Positions 25,569-33,406 of a stretch of 64,000 nucleotides of DNA are shown here, one piece after another. The notes below the pieces were generated by a model. It was not told where the DNA came from. It did not search any database and was given only the letters and a program-made list of their open reading frames with translations. The stretch's first letter is position 1, and each line of letters starts with the position of its first letter. The stretch is from Alicycliphilus denitrificans_A (GTDB lineage: Bacteria > Pseudomonadota > Gammaproteobacteria > Burkholderiales > Burkholderiaceae_C), in NCBI RefSeq assembly GCF_044792555.1, contig NZ_CP126238.1, positions 2,976,001-3,040,000 of the forward strand, read 5' to 3'. A program made the position numbers and the translations under genes.

Positions 25569-26796
25569 TCAAGCGCGTGCTGACTTGTGGCGTTTGATGG
25601 TGGTCGTCTCGCTAAGGTGCGGAAATTGCACGATACCTTTGCCAGGCTGCCACGGCTTGGCCGGAATCGGCGGGAATTTGACTTCCTTGAAATGCCGGAC
25701 CAGCACGTCGAAGGGCAGGTCACTGCCATAGCCATCGGTAATTTGCCCGTCGCCGCTGGTGTGTCCCATCAAGCGCTTCAGGTACCGAGCTGGCATTTCG
25801 GCTCGGTTCAGCGTGTCCTTCAGAGTATGACGGAATGAGTACAGCACCTTGCGCTCGTCGTCGATGCCGAGCTTCTTCTTCAGGCGGCCAAAGAATTTCG
25901 AGAACGACCCGGACAGCTTTTCGTGAAAGTCTTTCTTCAAGGTCGGAAACAGGGCTTTTGCGCCTTGCGCACGCACCCAGTCGACGTAACGCAACAAGCC
26001 AAGGTCCAGCAGCTCTCGGGCTACCGGCACTCTGCGGATGGATGCCGCATTCTTCAGGGTGCGGGCATGGGTCCCCTTCACCCCATCTTCATCGGATGCG
26101 TCCTCAAACAAATCGACATCGTCTGGCTCCGGTCGGTCGATGATGTTCAGAAACCAGCAGTCCAGTGCATCGTCCCGCACCAGGTCTTCCAGGGCCAAGC
26201 CCGCCACTTCCTCTGTACGGGCACCTGTGTAGTACATGAGCAGCGGAATCCAATAAGTGGCTTCTTTGAGGCTACCCCTGGAGCGCTCTTGCAAATCGTT
26301 GTAAATCGAACAGCTGAAAATCGTCTGCAGGTCGGCGTCGCTGAAAGGCAGGCGCTTCTTGCGACGACGGTCCAACCCGCTTTTGCCGCGTCCAATGACG
26401 TCTTTGGCCGGGTTTTCAGACAAGAGCAGCTTGCCCACGGCCACTTTGTAGATGGCACGCACCTTGGCCAACCGGTCATTGATGGTTTCCGTGGACAGAC
26501 CACGCTCTTCCATCCCCTCCACGAAGCGGTTGACCAGCTCACGCGTGACCTGGCCAGGGTGGCGGATACCTGCCGCCTTGGCCACGCGCTCAAGCTCGCG
26601 CCAGGGTGTTTGGGCAGCAATCAGGGTGGGTTTTGGCCGGTTGGCCACGAAGTGGTTCCACTTGTTGAACACCTCATCCCAGGTCGGCGCCGACTTTGCT
26701 GGAGCGAGCGCGCTCTTCAAGTCTTTAATGGACTGACGAGGCGTGAGCGCGGCTGTTGGATTGTATGCGGCTGGCGAACCCATCTTGAATGAGGTG
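25569..26796 (-). pseudogene. Tyrosine integrase, C-terminal part, separated from its start by IS66
   Basis: From the IS66 boundary at 26796 the minus frame gives the core-binding domain (PTWDEVFNKWNHFV to LAKVRAIYKVAVGKL) and the catalytic domain. The Arg of TGARTEEVAGL, the YSFRHTLKDTLNR box, LMGH and the nucleophile Tyr in ITDGYGSD are all present. An in-frame ATG inside the IS end (26822) could start it, but the N-terminal arm-binding part lies at 29261-29856. Joining the two pieces keeps frame and gives 607 codons. It served to integrate the island at tRNA-His. Confidence 0.85.
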
Positions 26797-26842
26797 GTAA
26801 GGCTGAGCAAGATCGTGTGCACGCAACATTGGCGTGGACACG

Positions 26843-27271
26843 ATGCTCAAAGACCCTCAGACCCCGCGCTATGCGCAGCGGCGTACGCACCGCACCTACA
26901 CCCCGCAATTCAAGGCCGAGCTGGTGGCTGCCTGCCGACAGCCAGGCGCATCGGTCGCGGCGGTGGCCCTGCAACATGGCATGAACGCCAACGTGCTACA
27001 CCGCTGGCTCAAGGAATGGGCGCAGGGACTTCACCGTCTTGAAGTTGGCGTCAGCACTGCGGTCGTTGCTTCCCAACCCCCGGCCTTTATCCCCATCGAC
27101 CTGAGCGCAGTACCGCAGGCGTCTGCTGGTGAGCTACCATCCGCGTCCTTGCCAACGCCAGCGGATGGCATCCGCATCGAATGCCAGCGCCCCGGCATGT
27201 CCGTGACCGTGCACTGGCCCTTATCCGCTGCGACCGAGTGCGCCCAGATGCTGCGCGAATTACTGCGGTGA
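26843..27271 (+). CDS. tnpA: IS66-family accessory protein TnpA
   Basis: 142 residues from the ATG at 26843 (a GTG three codons earlier is possible). The N-terminal helix-turn-helix (YTPQFKAELVAACRQPGAS, HGMNANVLHRWLKEW) is the transposase_8-like DNA-binding region of IS66 OrfA. The C-terminal half is variable. It is required with TnpB and TnpC for transposition in studied IS66 members. Confidence 0.88.
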   Translation: MLKDPQTPRYAQRRTHRTYTPQFKAELVAACRQPGASVAAVALQHGMNANVLHRWLKEWAQGLHRLEVGVSTAVVASQPPAFIPIDLSAVPQASAGELPSASLPTPADGIRIECQRPGMSVTVHWPLSAATECAQMLRELLR

Positions 27272-27278
27272 TTCGCAC

Positions 27279-27611
27279 ATGATCAGGATCGACGCGGCCT
27301 GGCTGGCCACCACCCCGCTGGACATGCGCGCGGGCACCGACACCGCCCTGGCGCGGGTGATCGCCACCTTCGGCGCGGCCCAGCCACATCATGCGTACGT
27401 CTTCGCCAACCAGCGCGCCAACCGCCTGAAAGTCCTGGTACATGACGGCGTGGGACTGTGGCTGGCCGCGCGCCGGCTGCACCAGGGCAAGTTTGTCTGG
27501 GCACCTGCGGGCAGTCCGAACGTGGCGTTGGAACACGCCCAGCTCAACGCCCTGGTGCTGGGCCTGCCCTGGCAGCGTGTGGGCTCGCAAGGTGCCATCA
27601 CCGTGGTCTGA
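27279..27611 (+). CDS. tnpB: IS66-family accessory protein TnpB
   Basis: 110 residues matching IS66 Orf2 (DMRAGTDTALARVIATFG, HAYVFANQRANRLKVLVHD, GVGLWLAARRLHQGKFVW). The enzymatic role of this family is unknown. It lies eight bases after tnpA. Confidence 0.92.
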   Translation: MIRIDAAWLATTPLDMRAGTDTALARVIATFGAAQPHHAYVFANQRANRLKVLVHDGVGLWLAARRLHQGKFVWAPAGSPNVALEHAQLNALVLGLPWQRVGSQGAITVV

Positions 27612-27693
27612 ATCGTCGGCGTAAGGGCGTGGCCGTGGCAATCGGGAGATGCGTCAATGGCTGGACCCAGGGTGAGCGGGCACACTGCCAGCC

Positions 27694-29208
27694 ATGGTGA
27701 TCGACGAGCAAGCCCTGAGCGAGCTGGACGCAGAGCAACTGCGCGAAGTGACCCAGCGCCTGCTGGCCGAACTGCGTCACCAGCGCGCGCTCAACGAGAA
27801 GCTCACCTATGAGTGCGCGCTGCTCAAGCGGCTGAAGTTCGCCGCCCAATCCGAGCGGCACAGCGCCGATCAGAGGAGCCTGCTGGAAGACGAGATCGAT
27901 GCCGACCTGGCGGCGGTCGCCGTCGAGATTGAGCAACTCCAGCCGCTTGCGGCTGCGCCCGAAGCCAAGCAACAGCCCAAACGCCAGAGCCTGCCTGCCC
28001 ACCTGCCGCGCCGCGAGATCCGCCACGAGCCTGAGTCGACCACCTGCGCCTGCGGCTGCCAAATGAAGCGCATCGGCGAAGACGTGGCCGAGAAGCTGGA
28101 CTACGTGCCGGGCGTGTTCACCGTGGAGCGCTACATCCGTGGCAAGTGGGCGTGCACCCAGTGCGAAACCATCACCCAGGCGCCGGTCGAGGCCCATGTG
28201 ATCGATAAAGGCATCCCGACTGCCGGCCTGCTGGCCCAGGTGCTGGTGGCCAAGTACCAGGATCACCAGCCCTTGTACCGGCAGGAGAACATCTTTGGTC
28301 GCGCCGGTCTGGCGATTCCAAGATCCACCCTGGCGCAGTGGGTGGGCACCTGCGGTGCGCGGCTGCAACCGCTGGTCGATGCCCTGAAGGCCGAGGTGCT
28401 CGGCCACCGGGTGTTGCACGGTGATGAGACCCCGGTGGCCATGCTCAAGCCGGGCAACGGTAAAACGCACCGGGCCTACCTGTGGGCCTATGCCCCGGGA
28501 GCGTTTGAAGCCACGCGGGCCGTGGTCTATGACTTCTGCGAGTCCCGCGCCGGAGAACACGCCCGCGCCTTCCTGGGTGAGTGGCGCGGCAGCCTGATCT
28601 GTGACGACTATGCCGGCTACAAGGCCAGCTTTAGCCAGGGCGTGACCGAAGCCGGTTGCCTGGCACACGCCCGGCGCAAGTTCTTCGACCTGCACGCGGC
28701 GGGCAAGAGCGAGATCGCCGAATTGGCCCTGGCGCAGTTCGCCCGGGTCTATGAGATCGAACGGCAAGTTCAGCCCCTGGCGGCACCAGAGCGGCTGCAG
28801 GTGCGCCAGCAGCACAGTCGGCCCATTCTGGACGCGTTGCACCAGTGGATGGTGCTGCAACGCCAGCAGGTGGCGGGCAACTCGGCGACGGCCAAGGCGC
28901 TGGACTACAGCCTCAAGCGATGGGCTGCGCTCACGCGCTTCGTTGATGACCCGCAGCTGCCGCCGGACAACAATTGGATCGAAAACCAGATCAGGCCTGT
29001 GGCCCTGGGGCGCTCGAATTGGTTATTCGCAGGAAGCCTGCGCGCGGGCCAGCGGGCGGCCGCCGTGATGAGCCTGATCCAGTCAGCGCGCATGAACGGG
29101 CACGACCCATATGCCTATCTCAAGGATGTGCTGACCCGGCTGCCCACGCACAAGGCCAGCCGGATTGAAGAACTGCTGCCGCATCGCTGGCAACCCATCG
29201 ACATCTGA
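27694..29208 (+). CDS. tnpC: IS66-family transposase TnpC
   Basis: A 504-residue DDE transposase. It has a coiled-coil N-terminus (LREVTQRLLAELRHQRALNE), a zinc-finger-like Cys cluster (CACGCQMKRIGED and CTQCETI), and the catalytic core with Asp in HGDETPVAML, Asp in CDDYAGYKASF and Glu in NNWIENQIRPVALGRSNW. No interruption is visible, so the element may be active. Confidence 0.93.
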   Translation: MVIDEQALSELDAEQLREVTQRLLAELRHQRALNEKLTYECALLKRLKFAAQSERHSADQRSLLEDEIDADLAAVAVEIEQLQPLAAAPEAKQQPKRQSLPAHLPRREIRHEPESTTCACGCQMKRIGEDVAEKLDYVPGVFTVERYIRGKWACTQCETITQAPVEAHVIDKGIPTAGLLAQVLVAKYQDHQPLYRQENIFGRAGLAIPRSTLAQWVGTCGARLQPLVDALKAEVLGHRVLHGDETPVAMLKPGNGKTHRAYLWAYAPGAFEATRAVVYDFCESRAGEHARAFLGEWRGSLICDDYAGYKASFSQGVTEAGCLAHARRKFFDLHAAGKSEIAELALAQFARVYEIERQVQPLAAPERLQVRQQHSRPILDALHQWMVLQRQQVAGNSATAKALDYSLKRWAALTRFVDDPQLPPDNNWIENQIRPVALGRSNWLFAGSLRAGQRAAAVMSLIQSARMNGHDPYAYLKDVLTRLPTHKASRIEELLPHRWQPIDI

Positions 29209-29260
29209 TCATCAGCCATGGCCGCCAGCGGCGGTCAACATGGGTTTGCCGCGCGCTTAC

Positions 29261-29856
29261 GTTGGATTGACTCGCCCTTGCTGACGGTCCAGCCGAATAT
29301 CCAGCGTCTGGACCACGGCTTCCAGGAATTTGTAGCCGGCTCGGCGTTCCTGCTCCGGCTCAAGGCTGACTTCGGTGCCAAGGAGGTGCAGAAAACCATG
29401 CATGGCCGGCAGAATTTTTTCAACACGGCCCTGGGACAGCATGCGGCCCAATTCCTTGCGCTGCTCTTGGAGCTGGGCGTCCAGGTTGTCAAAGTCTTCG
29501 TCGTCCAGACCTTGGCTGCGCATGTAGTCGTCACCCAGCAAAGCCTGGTGAACCCAGTTGCTGGCAATGGAATTGACTTGCTCGTCCGTGAGCGTGGTCA
29601 AGCGCTGCGCAGAACGCTCCGCTCGCTGGGCCGACTGGATGACCAGCTTTTTCTCTCTGATTGAGAACTCTTGGTAGATGGATGCCAACTCGGTCACGAG
29701 CAGGCGCTTGCCTTCACGGACGTCAGAGGTGCCCAAAGACCGGACGATTTCGGCCTTGCGAGGGTAAGCCTTCAGGAGCTTTTGGGGGATGCGAACACGG
29801 CAGTAGAGGTTGCCGGCCTTGCCGCGAGCATAGAGATGGTTTGCGATTTGTTTCAT
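29261..29856 (-). pseudogene. Tyrosine integrase, N-terminal part, cut by IS66
   Basis: Starting at the ATG at 29856 (MKQIANHLYARG) the frame shows the N-terminal DUF6538-type domain of phage-like integrases (YCRVRIPQKLLKAYPRKAEI, RSLGTSDVREGKRL). A long helical stretch follows, stopping at the IS66 end (the TAA is formed with IS bases). It is adjacent to tRNA-His and transcribed away from it, the classic position of an island integrase. The C-terminal half is at 25569-26796. Confidence 0.85.
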
Positions 29857-29871
29857 GGTCCTGTACCACAA

Positions 29872-29895
29872 GTTTGTGTGACAGGCTGTGTAACA
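29872..29895. promoter_or_regulatory. TGTGTAACA-type direct repeats before the integrase start
   Basis: GTTTGTGTGACA (29872-29883) and TGTGTAACA (29887-29895) stand in direct repeat between the integrase start and tRNA-His. The same word forms an inverted pair near the left att. They are putative integrase or excisionase arm-binding sites that also overlap the integrase promoter region. Confidence 0.5.
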
Positions 29896-29970
29896 ACTGC
29901 ATCTTATACGCCGCTCTAAGTTGTTAATTTTCCTATGAAAACAAGCACTTAGAGGGCTTTTGGAGTGATT

Positions 29971-30047
29971 TGGGGTGGCTGATGGGACTCGAACCCACGA
30001 CGACAGGAATCACAATCCTGGACTCTACCAACTGAGCTACAGCCACC
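29971..30047 (-). tRNA. tRNA-His (GTG), island integration site
   Basis: A complete cloverleaf including the extra 5' G typical of tRNA-His, anticodon GTG in the loop GATTGTGATT, T-arm GGTTCGAGTCC and encoded CCA. It lies 45 bases downstream of ppiD on the same strand. Its last 17 bases are part of the att repeat, so the gene was regenerated by the island. Confidence 0.97.
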
Positions 30048-30092
30048 GTAGCCTTGAATTATAGCCTGATAAATACCCTCGTACGGAAAAAA

Positions 30093-32015
30093 TCAGTTCT
30101 GCAACTCGCTTTGCGCAGTTGGGTGTGGCACCTTGATCTGAACCTTGAAGCGTTGCTTGAGCAGCTCATAGTAGGCCTGCGCTTCGGCCGCTCCCCAGGC
30201 CTGCATGTACTGCTGCCGTTCCATGCGCGCCTTGGTGTCATCCACTGCATCACGCGCCACCACACGATTGACCTTCACCACCGCATAGCCCTGGCTGGCC
30301 AGATCCACGCCAACCCAGGCGGGCAACTTGTCTACGGGAGCATGGAGAACGCTATCAACCACAACACGCGGTTGGTCTTGCAGTCGATCACGCGATACCG
30401 TCACTACAGCCGACAAACCAACGGCGCTGTCAGGAGCCGCCTTCCACGCGTCGAGCTTGGCTAATCCTTCCTGACGCGCCAGTTCTGCGGACTTGTCTGC
30501 AACATAAAGGGCTCGCACTTGGTCACGCGCCTTGTCCAGCGGCAAGGTCATTGCTGCTTGGTAGGCTGTGACCCGGCCTGCAGCAAGCATGCTGGTACCG
30601 ATTTCGACGGCCTCGGTATTGCGCTTGTTCTGCAACGAGTCAGGCTGAAACAGCGCCTCCAGGAAACGCGGGTTGGCCAAAGCCCCTTGCATCGCCTGAG
30701 CGGGAGTGCGCGTCACACCCACAGCGGTGTGGATCTTGAGCTTGAGTTTGTCTGCTACAGGCTGCAAGCTGTCAGGCTGCTCATAAACTGCGTTGGCAAA
30801 GGTTTCGGCCACCTCAGCAAATTTGCGCTGTGCCTGTTGCTGCCTAAGCTCCACCTCCAGAGAGGGGCGTAGCTCATCAAAGCTAGGCTGGCGCGGCGCC
30901 TTGATGTCAGTCAGCATGATGATGTGGTAACCAAAGTCGGTTTCCACCACATCACTGATATCCCCCTTCTTCAGCGCAAATACAGCATCTTCGAAGGGCT
31001 TGACCATGGCGCCATGACCGAAGAAACCCAGATCACCACCAACCGGAGCAGATCCGGAGTCTTGCGACTCCTTCTTGGCCAGTTCAGCAAAACGGCCAGG
31101 GGCCTTGCGCAGCTCGGCCAGCAGGTCCTGAGCCTTGGCCTTTGCCTTTTCGCGCTCGGCTCCAGGCGCTTCCTTGGCGACACCAATCAGTATGTGGCTT
31201 GCGCGACGCTCTTCCTTGCCGGCCAGGCGGTTGAGGTTTTCCTTGTAGTAGGTGCGCAAATCGTCTTCGTTGAGCGTGATACCAGCCTTCACCGCATCTA
31301 GGTCCAACACCACATACTCCACGGCGGCCTGCTCGGCCTGCTGAAACTTGGCCGGATGGGCTTTGTAGTAGGCATCCAGGTCGGCATCTGTCACCGTGAC
31401 CTTGGAGACAAAGGTCGAGGCGTTAAATCGTGCAACCTGAATCTCTCTGCGCTGGAAGATGGCATCAAGCGCGAGCTTGGATTCAGCCGAGCCTGCGAAC
31501 GCCGAAGCCATCACACTGCCCATGACCTGGTTAACCGAAATATCGTGACGGATACGCGCCTCAAGACCTTCCGGAGTCAGGCCTTGGGAGCCAGCCAAGG
31601 CACGATAGGCCTCGGCGTCCAGAGTGCCATCGGAGCGCTTCAGGGCAGCAATCTGGGGAATGCTTTGCAGCTCGCGCGCCAGGCGTGCGTCACTGGTCAG
31701 CATGTGCATCTTCTGCGCTGCGACCTGCAGCACCCGATCACGCACCAAGCGCTCCAGCGTGGCATAGCGGGCCTGTGGCGAATCCAACAGCTTGGCATCG
31801 ATGCCCGGCGACTGGGCACGGATACGGTCGCTCTCCATGCGGTGGGCATTATCCCAATCCGCCTGTGTGATGTCCTTACCATCCACCCGCGCCACGACGG
31901 GGCTGCCGCCGCCAAAGTAGTTTCTGTCAATCCCCACTAGGACAAATGAGGGAATGATCAACAAGAACAGCAAGCCCATCACCCACTTGGTGTGCTTGCG
32001 GATGGATTCCAACAT
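30093..32015 (-). CDS. ppiD: Peptidyl-prolyl cis-trans isomerase/periplasmic chaperone PpiD
   Basis: PpiD is an inner-membrane-anchored folding factor for exported proteins. The 640-residue chain has one N-terminal membrane helix (about 12-30, WVMGLLFLLIIPSFVLVGI), a SurA_N-type chaperone region and a parvulin domain at about 265-365 (RRASHILIGV, FAELAKKESQDSGSA, GGDLGFFGHGAMVKPFEDAV, GYHIIML). A long C-terminal helical part follows. Family length is about 620-650. hupB and tRNA-Val lie upstream, as hupB-ppiD do in E. coli. Confidence 0.95.
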   Translation of the reverse strand: MLESIRKHTKWVMGLLFLLIIPSFVLVGIDRNYFGGGSPVVARVDGKDITQADWDNAHRMESDRIRAQSPGIDAKLLDSPQARYATLERLVRDRVLQVAAQKMHMLTSDARLARELQSIPQIAALKRSDGTLDAEAYRALAGSQGLTPEGLEARIRHDISVNQVMGSVMASAFAGSAESKLALDAIFQRREIQVARFNASTFVSKVTVTDADLDAYYKAHPAKFQQAEQAAVEYVVLDLDAVKAGITLNEDDLRTYYKENLNRLAGKEERRASHILIGVAKEAPGAEREKAKAKAQDLLAELRKAPGRFAELAKKESQDSGSAPVGGDLGFFGHGAMVKPFEDAVFALKKGDISDVVETDFGYHIIMLTDIKAPRQPSFDELRPSLEVELRQQQAQRKFAEVAETFANAVYEQPDSLQPVADKLKLKIHTAVGVTRTPAQAMQGALANPRFLEALFQPDSLQNKRNTEAVEIGTSMLAAGRVTAYQAAMTLPLDKARDQVRALYVADKSAELARQEGLAKLDAWKAAPDSAVGLSAVVTVSRDRLQDQPRVVVDSVLHAPVDKLPAWVGVDLASQGYAVVKVNRVVARDAVDDTKARMERQQYMQAWGAAEAQAYYELLKQRFKVQIKVPHPTAQSELQN

Positions 32016-32042
32016 GGTCGATCTTTCAACGGCTGCAAAAGA

Positions 32043-32066
32043 AAAGGCGAACTCGCGTTCGCCTTT
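32043..32066 (-). terminator. Intrinsic terminator after tRNA-Val
   Basis: AAAGGCGAAC and GTTCGCCTTT form a 10-bp stem with a 4-base loop. On the minus strand it is followed by TCTTTT. It separates hupB-tRNA-Val from ppiD. Confidence 0.8.
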
Positions 32067-32074
32067 GTCTGGGG

Positions 32075-32150
32075 TGGTGGGTGCTAACGGGCTCGAACCG
32101 CTGACCTACGCCTTGTAAGGGCGCCGCTCTACCAACTGAGCTAAGCACCC
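32075..32150 (-). tRNA. tRNA-Val (TAC)
   Basis: Standard cloverleaf starting GGGTGCTTAGCTCAG, anticodon loop CTTACAA, T-arm GGTTCGAGCCC, CCA encoded. It lies 14 bases after the hupB stop, so it is probably processed from the hupB transcript. Confidence 0.97.
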
Positions 32151-32164
32151 CCCATATCTTTGAG

Positions 32165-32437
32165 TCAGTTCAGGGCATCCTTCAATGCCTTGCCTGGACG
32201 GAACTTTGGCACTTTAGCAGCTTTGATTTTAATCGAGGCCCCGGTACGGGGATTACGACCAGTGCGTGCTGCACGCTTACCTACGGCAAAAGTACCAAAA
32301 CCAACTAACGAAACCGTGCCACCCTTTTTCAGGGTTTTCTTGACCGCATCGATCGTGGACTCGAGTGCTCGCGCTGCGGCTGCCTTGGAGATGTCTGCGT
32401 TGTTGGCAATGTGCTCAATCAGTTCGGTTTTGTTCAC
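32165..32437 (-). CDS. hupB: DNA-binding protein HU
   Basis: A 90-residue HU, the abundant dimeric nucleoid protein that bends DNA. The start is a GTG at 32437 (NKTELIEHIANNADISKAAA) with GAGAGG upstream. The family signature FGTFAVGKRAARTGRNPRTG forms the DNA-embracing arm, and KVPKFRPGKALKDALN closes the protein. A longer in-frame start 14 codons upstream would add a non-homologous tail and is rejected. Confidence 0.95.
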   Translation of the reverse strand: MNKTELIEHIANNADISKAAAARALESTIDAVKKTLKKGGTVSLVGFGTFAVGKRAARTGRNPRTGASIKIKAAKVPKFRPGKALKDALN

Positions 32438-32789
32438 AAGAAGCCTCTCGGGATATGAGTGGATGAATGTCTTATGCAAATCTGGTCTTCACAATTGTGC
32501 GTCCACAACGAACGGTCTGGAGCGGGAAAATTGAGAAGAGGCCGCAACAGCAACGGGAATTGCTCTTGCAGATTAAAACCATCGCTCTATAGGGTGTCAA
32601 CAAGACGTACCGCATGGGCGACATGCATGGTGGCGAATTCTAGACGCATTTGAACCACACCCCGGGGCTTGTGAAGCGTTTTGTCTCGCAACCGCTGGCG
32701 CTGGGTGGACTCCGTATTGACAGTCGCTACTTGATGATGAGCTTCGTCCTCATCCTTGCAGGGCCGCTGCGCGGAAGTGGATCCGCCAG
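32438..32789. other. Gene-free region between pgsA and hupB
   Basis: About 350 bases without a credible gene. The part next to hupB must contain its promoter and leader; AT-rich segments lie at 32460-32510 and 32560-32600. Short frames on both strands lack ribosome sites and family similarity. No hairpin with a T-run was found after pgsA. Confidence 0.4.
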
Positions 32790-33359
32790 CTATTTGGCAA
32801 CGCGGGCGCGTATCTCGGGCAGCGCCTTTTGCAGGTAATACACCATAGACCAGACGGTCAACACCGCAGCAAGCCAGATCAACCACGCCCCCCACACGCC
32901 GGTATCGATAGTGCCGAACAAGTGCCCGTCATACAGCAGCAATGGAATGGCAACCATCTGCACCGTGGTCTTGAGCTTGCCCAGCATGTGCACTGCCACG
33001 CTTTTGCTTGCGCCGATTTGCGCCATCCACTCGCGCAGCGCACTAATGGCGATCTCGCGGCCGATGATGATGAGAGCCACGAACACATCGGCCCGCTGCA
33101 GATGCACCAGCACCAGCAGCGATGCACAGACGAGAAACTTGTCTGCAACGGGATCGAGAAAGGCTCCAAAGGCAGACGTTTGGTTGAGTTTGCGCGCAAG
33201 AAAGCCATCCAGCCAGTCCGTAGCCGCAAACACTATGAACATCACAGCGGCGATGAGGTTGCGCGTGCTCGGCTCCAGCGGAGCATAGAACACGCCCACG
33301 ATCAAGGGTATCGCGACGATGCGCGTCCAGGTCATGATCGTGGGGATGGTGAAAAACAT
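32790..33359 (-). CDS. pgsA: CDP-diacylglycerol-glycerol-3-phosphate 3-phosphatidyltransferase
   Basis: PgsA makes phosphatidylglycerol phosphate, the committed step to phosphatidylglycerol and cardiolipin, in the inner membrane. The 189-residue polytopic protein carries the CDP-alcohol phosphotransferase motif: Asp48, Asp51-Gly52, Ala55-Arg56, Gly65, Asp69 and Asp73 in DWLDGFLARKLNQTSAFGAF and DPVAD. Starts at 33359 (MFFTIPT) and six codons earlier are both possible; neither has a strong ribosome site. It follows uvrC as in E. coli. Confidence 0.95.
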   Translation of the reverse strand: MFFTIPTIMTWTRIVAIPLIVGVFYAPLEPSTRNLIAAVMFIVFAATDWLDGFLARKLNQTSAFGAFLDPVADKFLVCASLLVLVHLQRADVFVALIIIGREIAISALREWMAQIGASKSVAVHMLGKLKTTVQMVAIPLLLYDGHLFGTIDTGVWGAWLIWLAAVLTVWSMVYYLQKALPEIRARVAK

Positions 33360-33406
33360 TGCTAGTGATTGTGGCATGCGTTGCAGTGCCCCGCAGCTAT
33401 CCGGCT

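Larger units (their letters stand above)
26797..29260 (+). mobile_element. IS66-family insertion sequence splitting the integrase
   Basis: A 2464-bp element with three genes in IS66 order (tnpA, tnpB, tnpC). The ends are imperfect inverted repeats starting GTAAGGCTGAGCAAG (left) and GTAAGCGCGCGGCAAAC (right, other strand). The expected 8-bp target duplication is absent: ATGAGGTG to the left, GTTGGATT to the right. Confidence 0.9.
17710..29987. mobile_element. 12.3-kb genomic island integrated at the tRNA-His 3' end
   Basis: A 19-bp direct repeat (TTTGGGGTGGCTGATGGGA) occurs at 17710-17728 and at 29969-29987. The right copy is the 3' end (acceptor stem plus CCA side) of tRNA-His. Between them lie a tyrosine integrase next to the tRNA copy, accessory genes, gene fragments and two insertion sequences. 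This is the standard outcome of integrase-mediated insertion at a tRNA. The integrase is broken by an IS66 element, so self-excision is unlikely now. Confidence 0.85.

Noticed and set aside
30054..31940. Plus-strand frames opposite ppiD
   Set aside because: They overlap a certain gene and have no start signals or recognisable composition.
32438..32789. Small plus-strand gene or RNA between pgsA and hupB
   Set aside because: No ribosome site, conserved motif or clear RNA fold was found; left as spacer.
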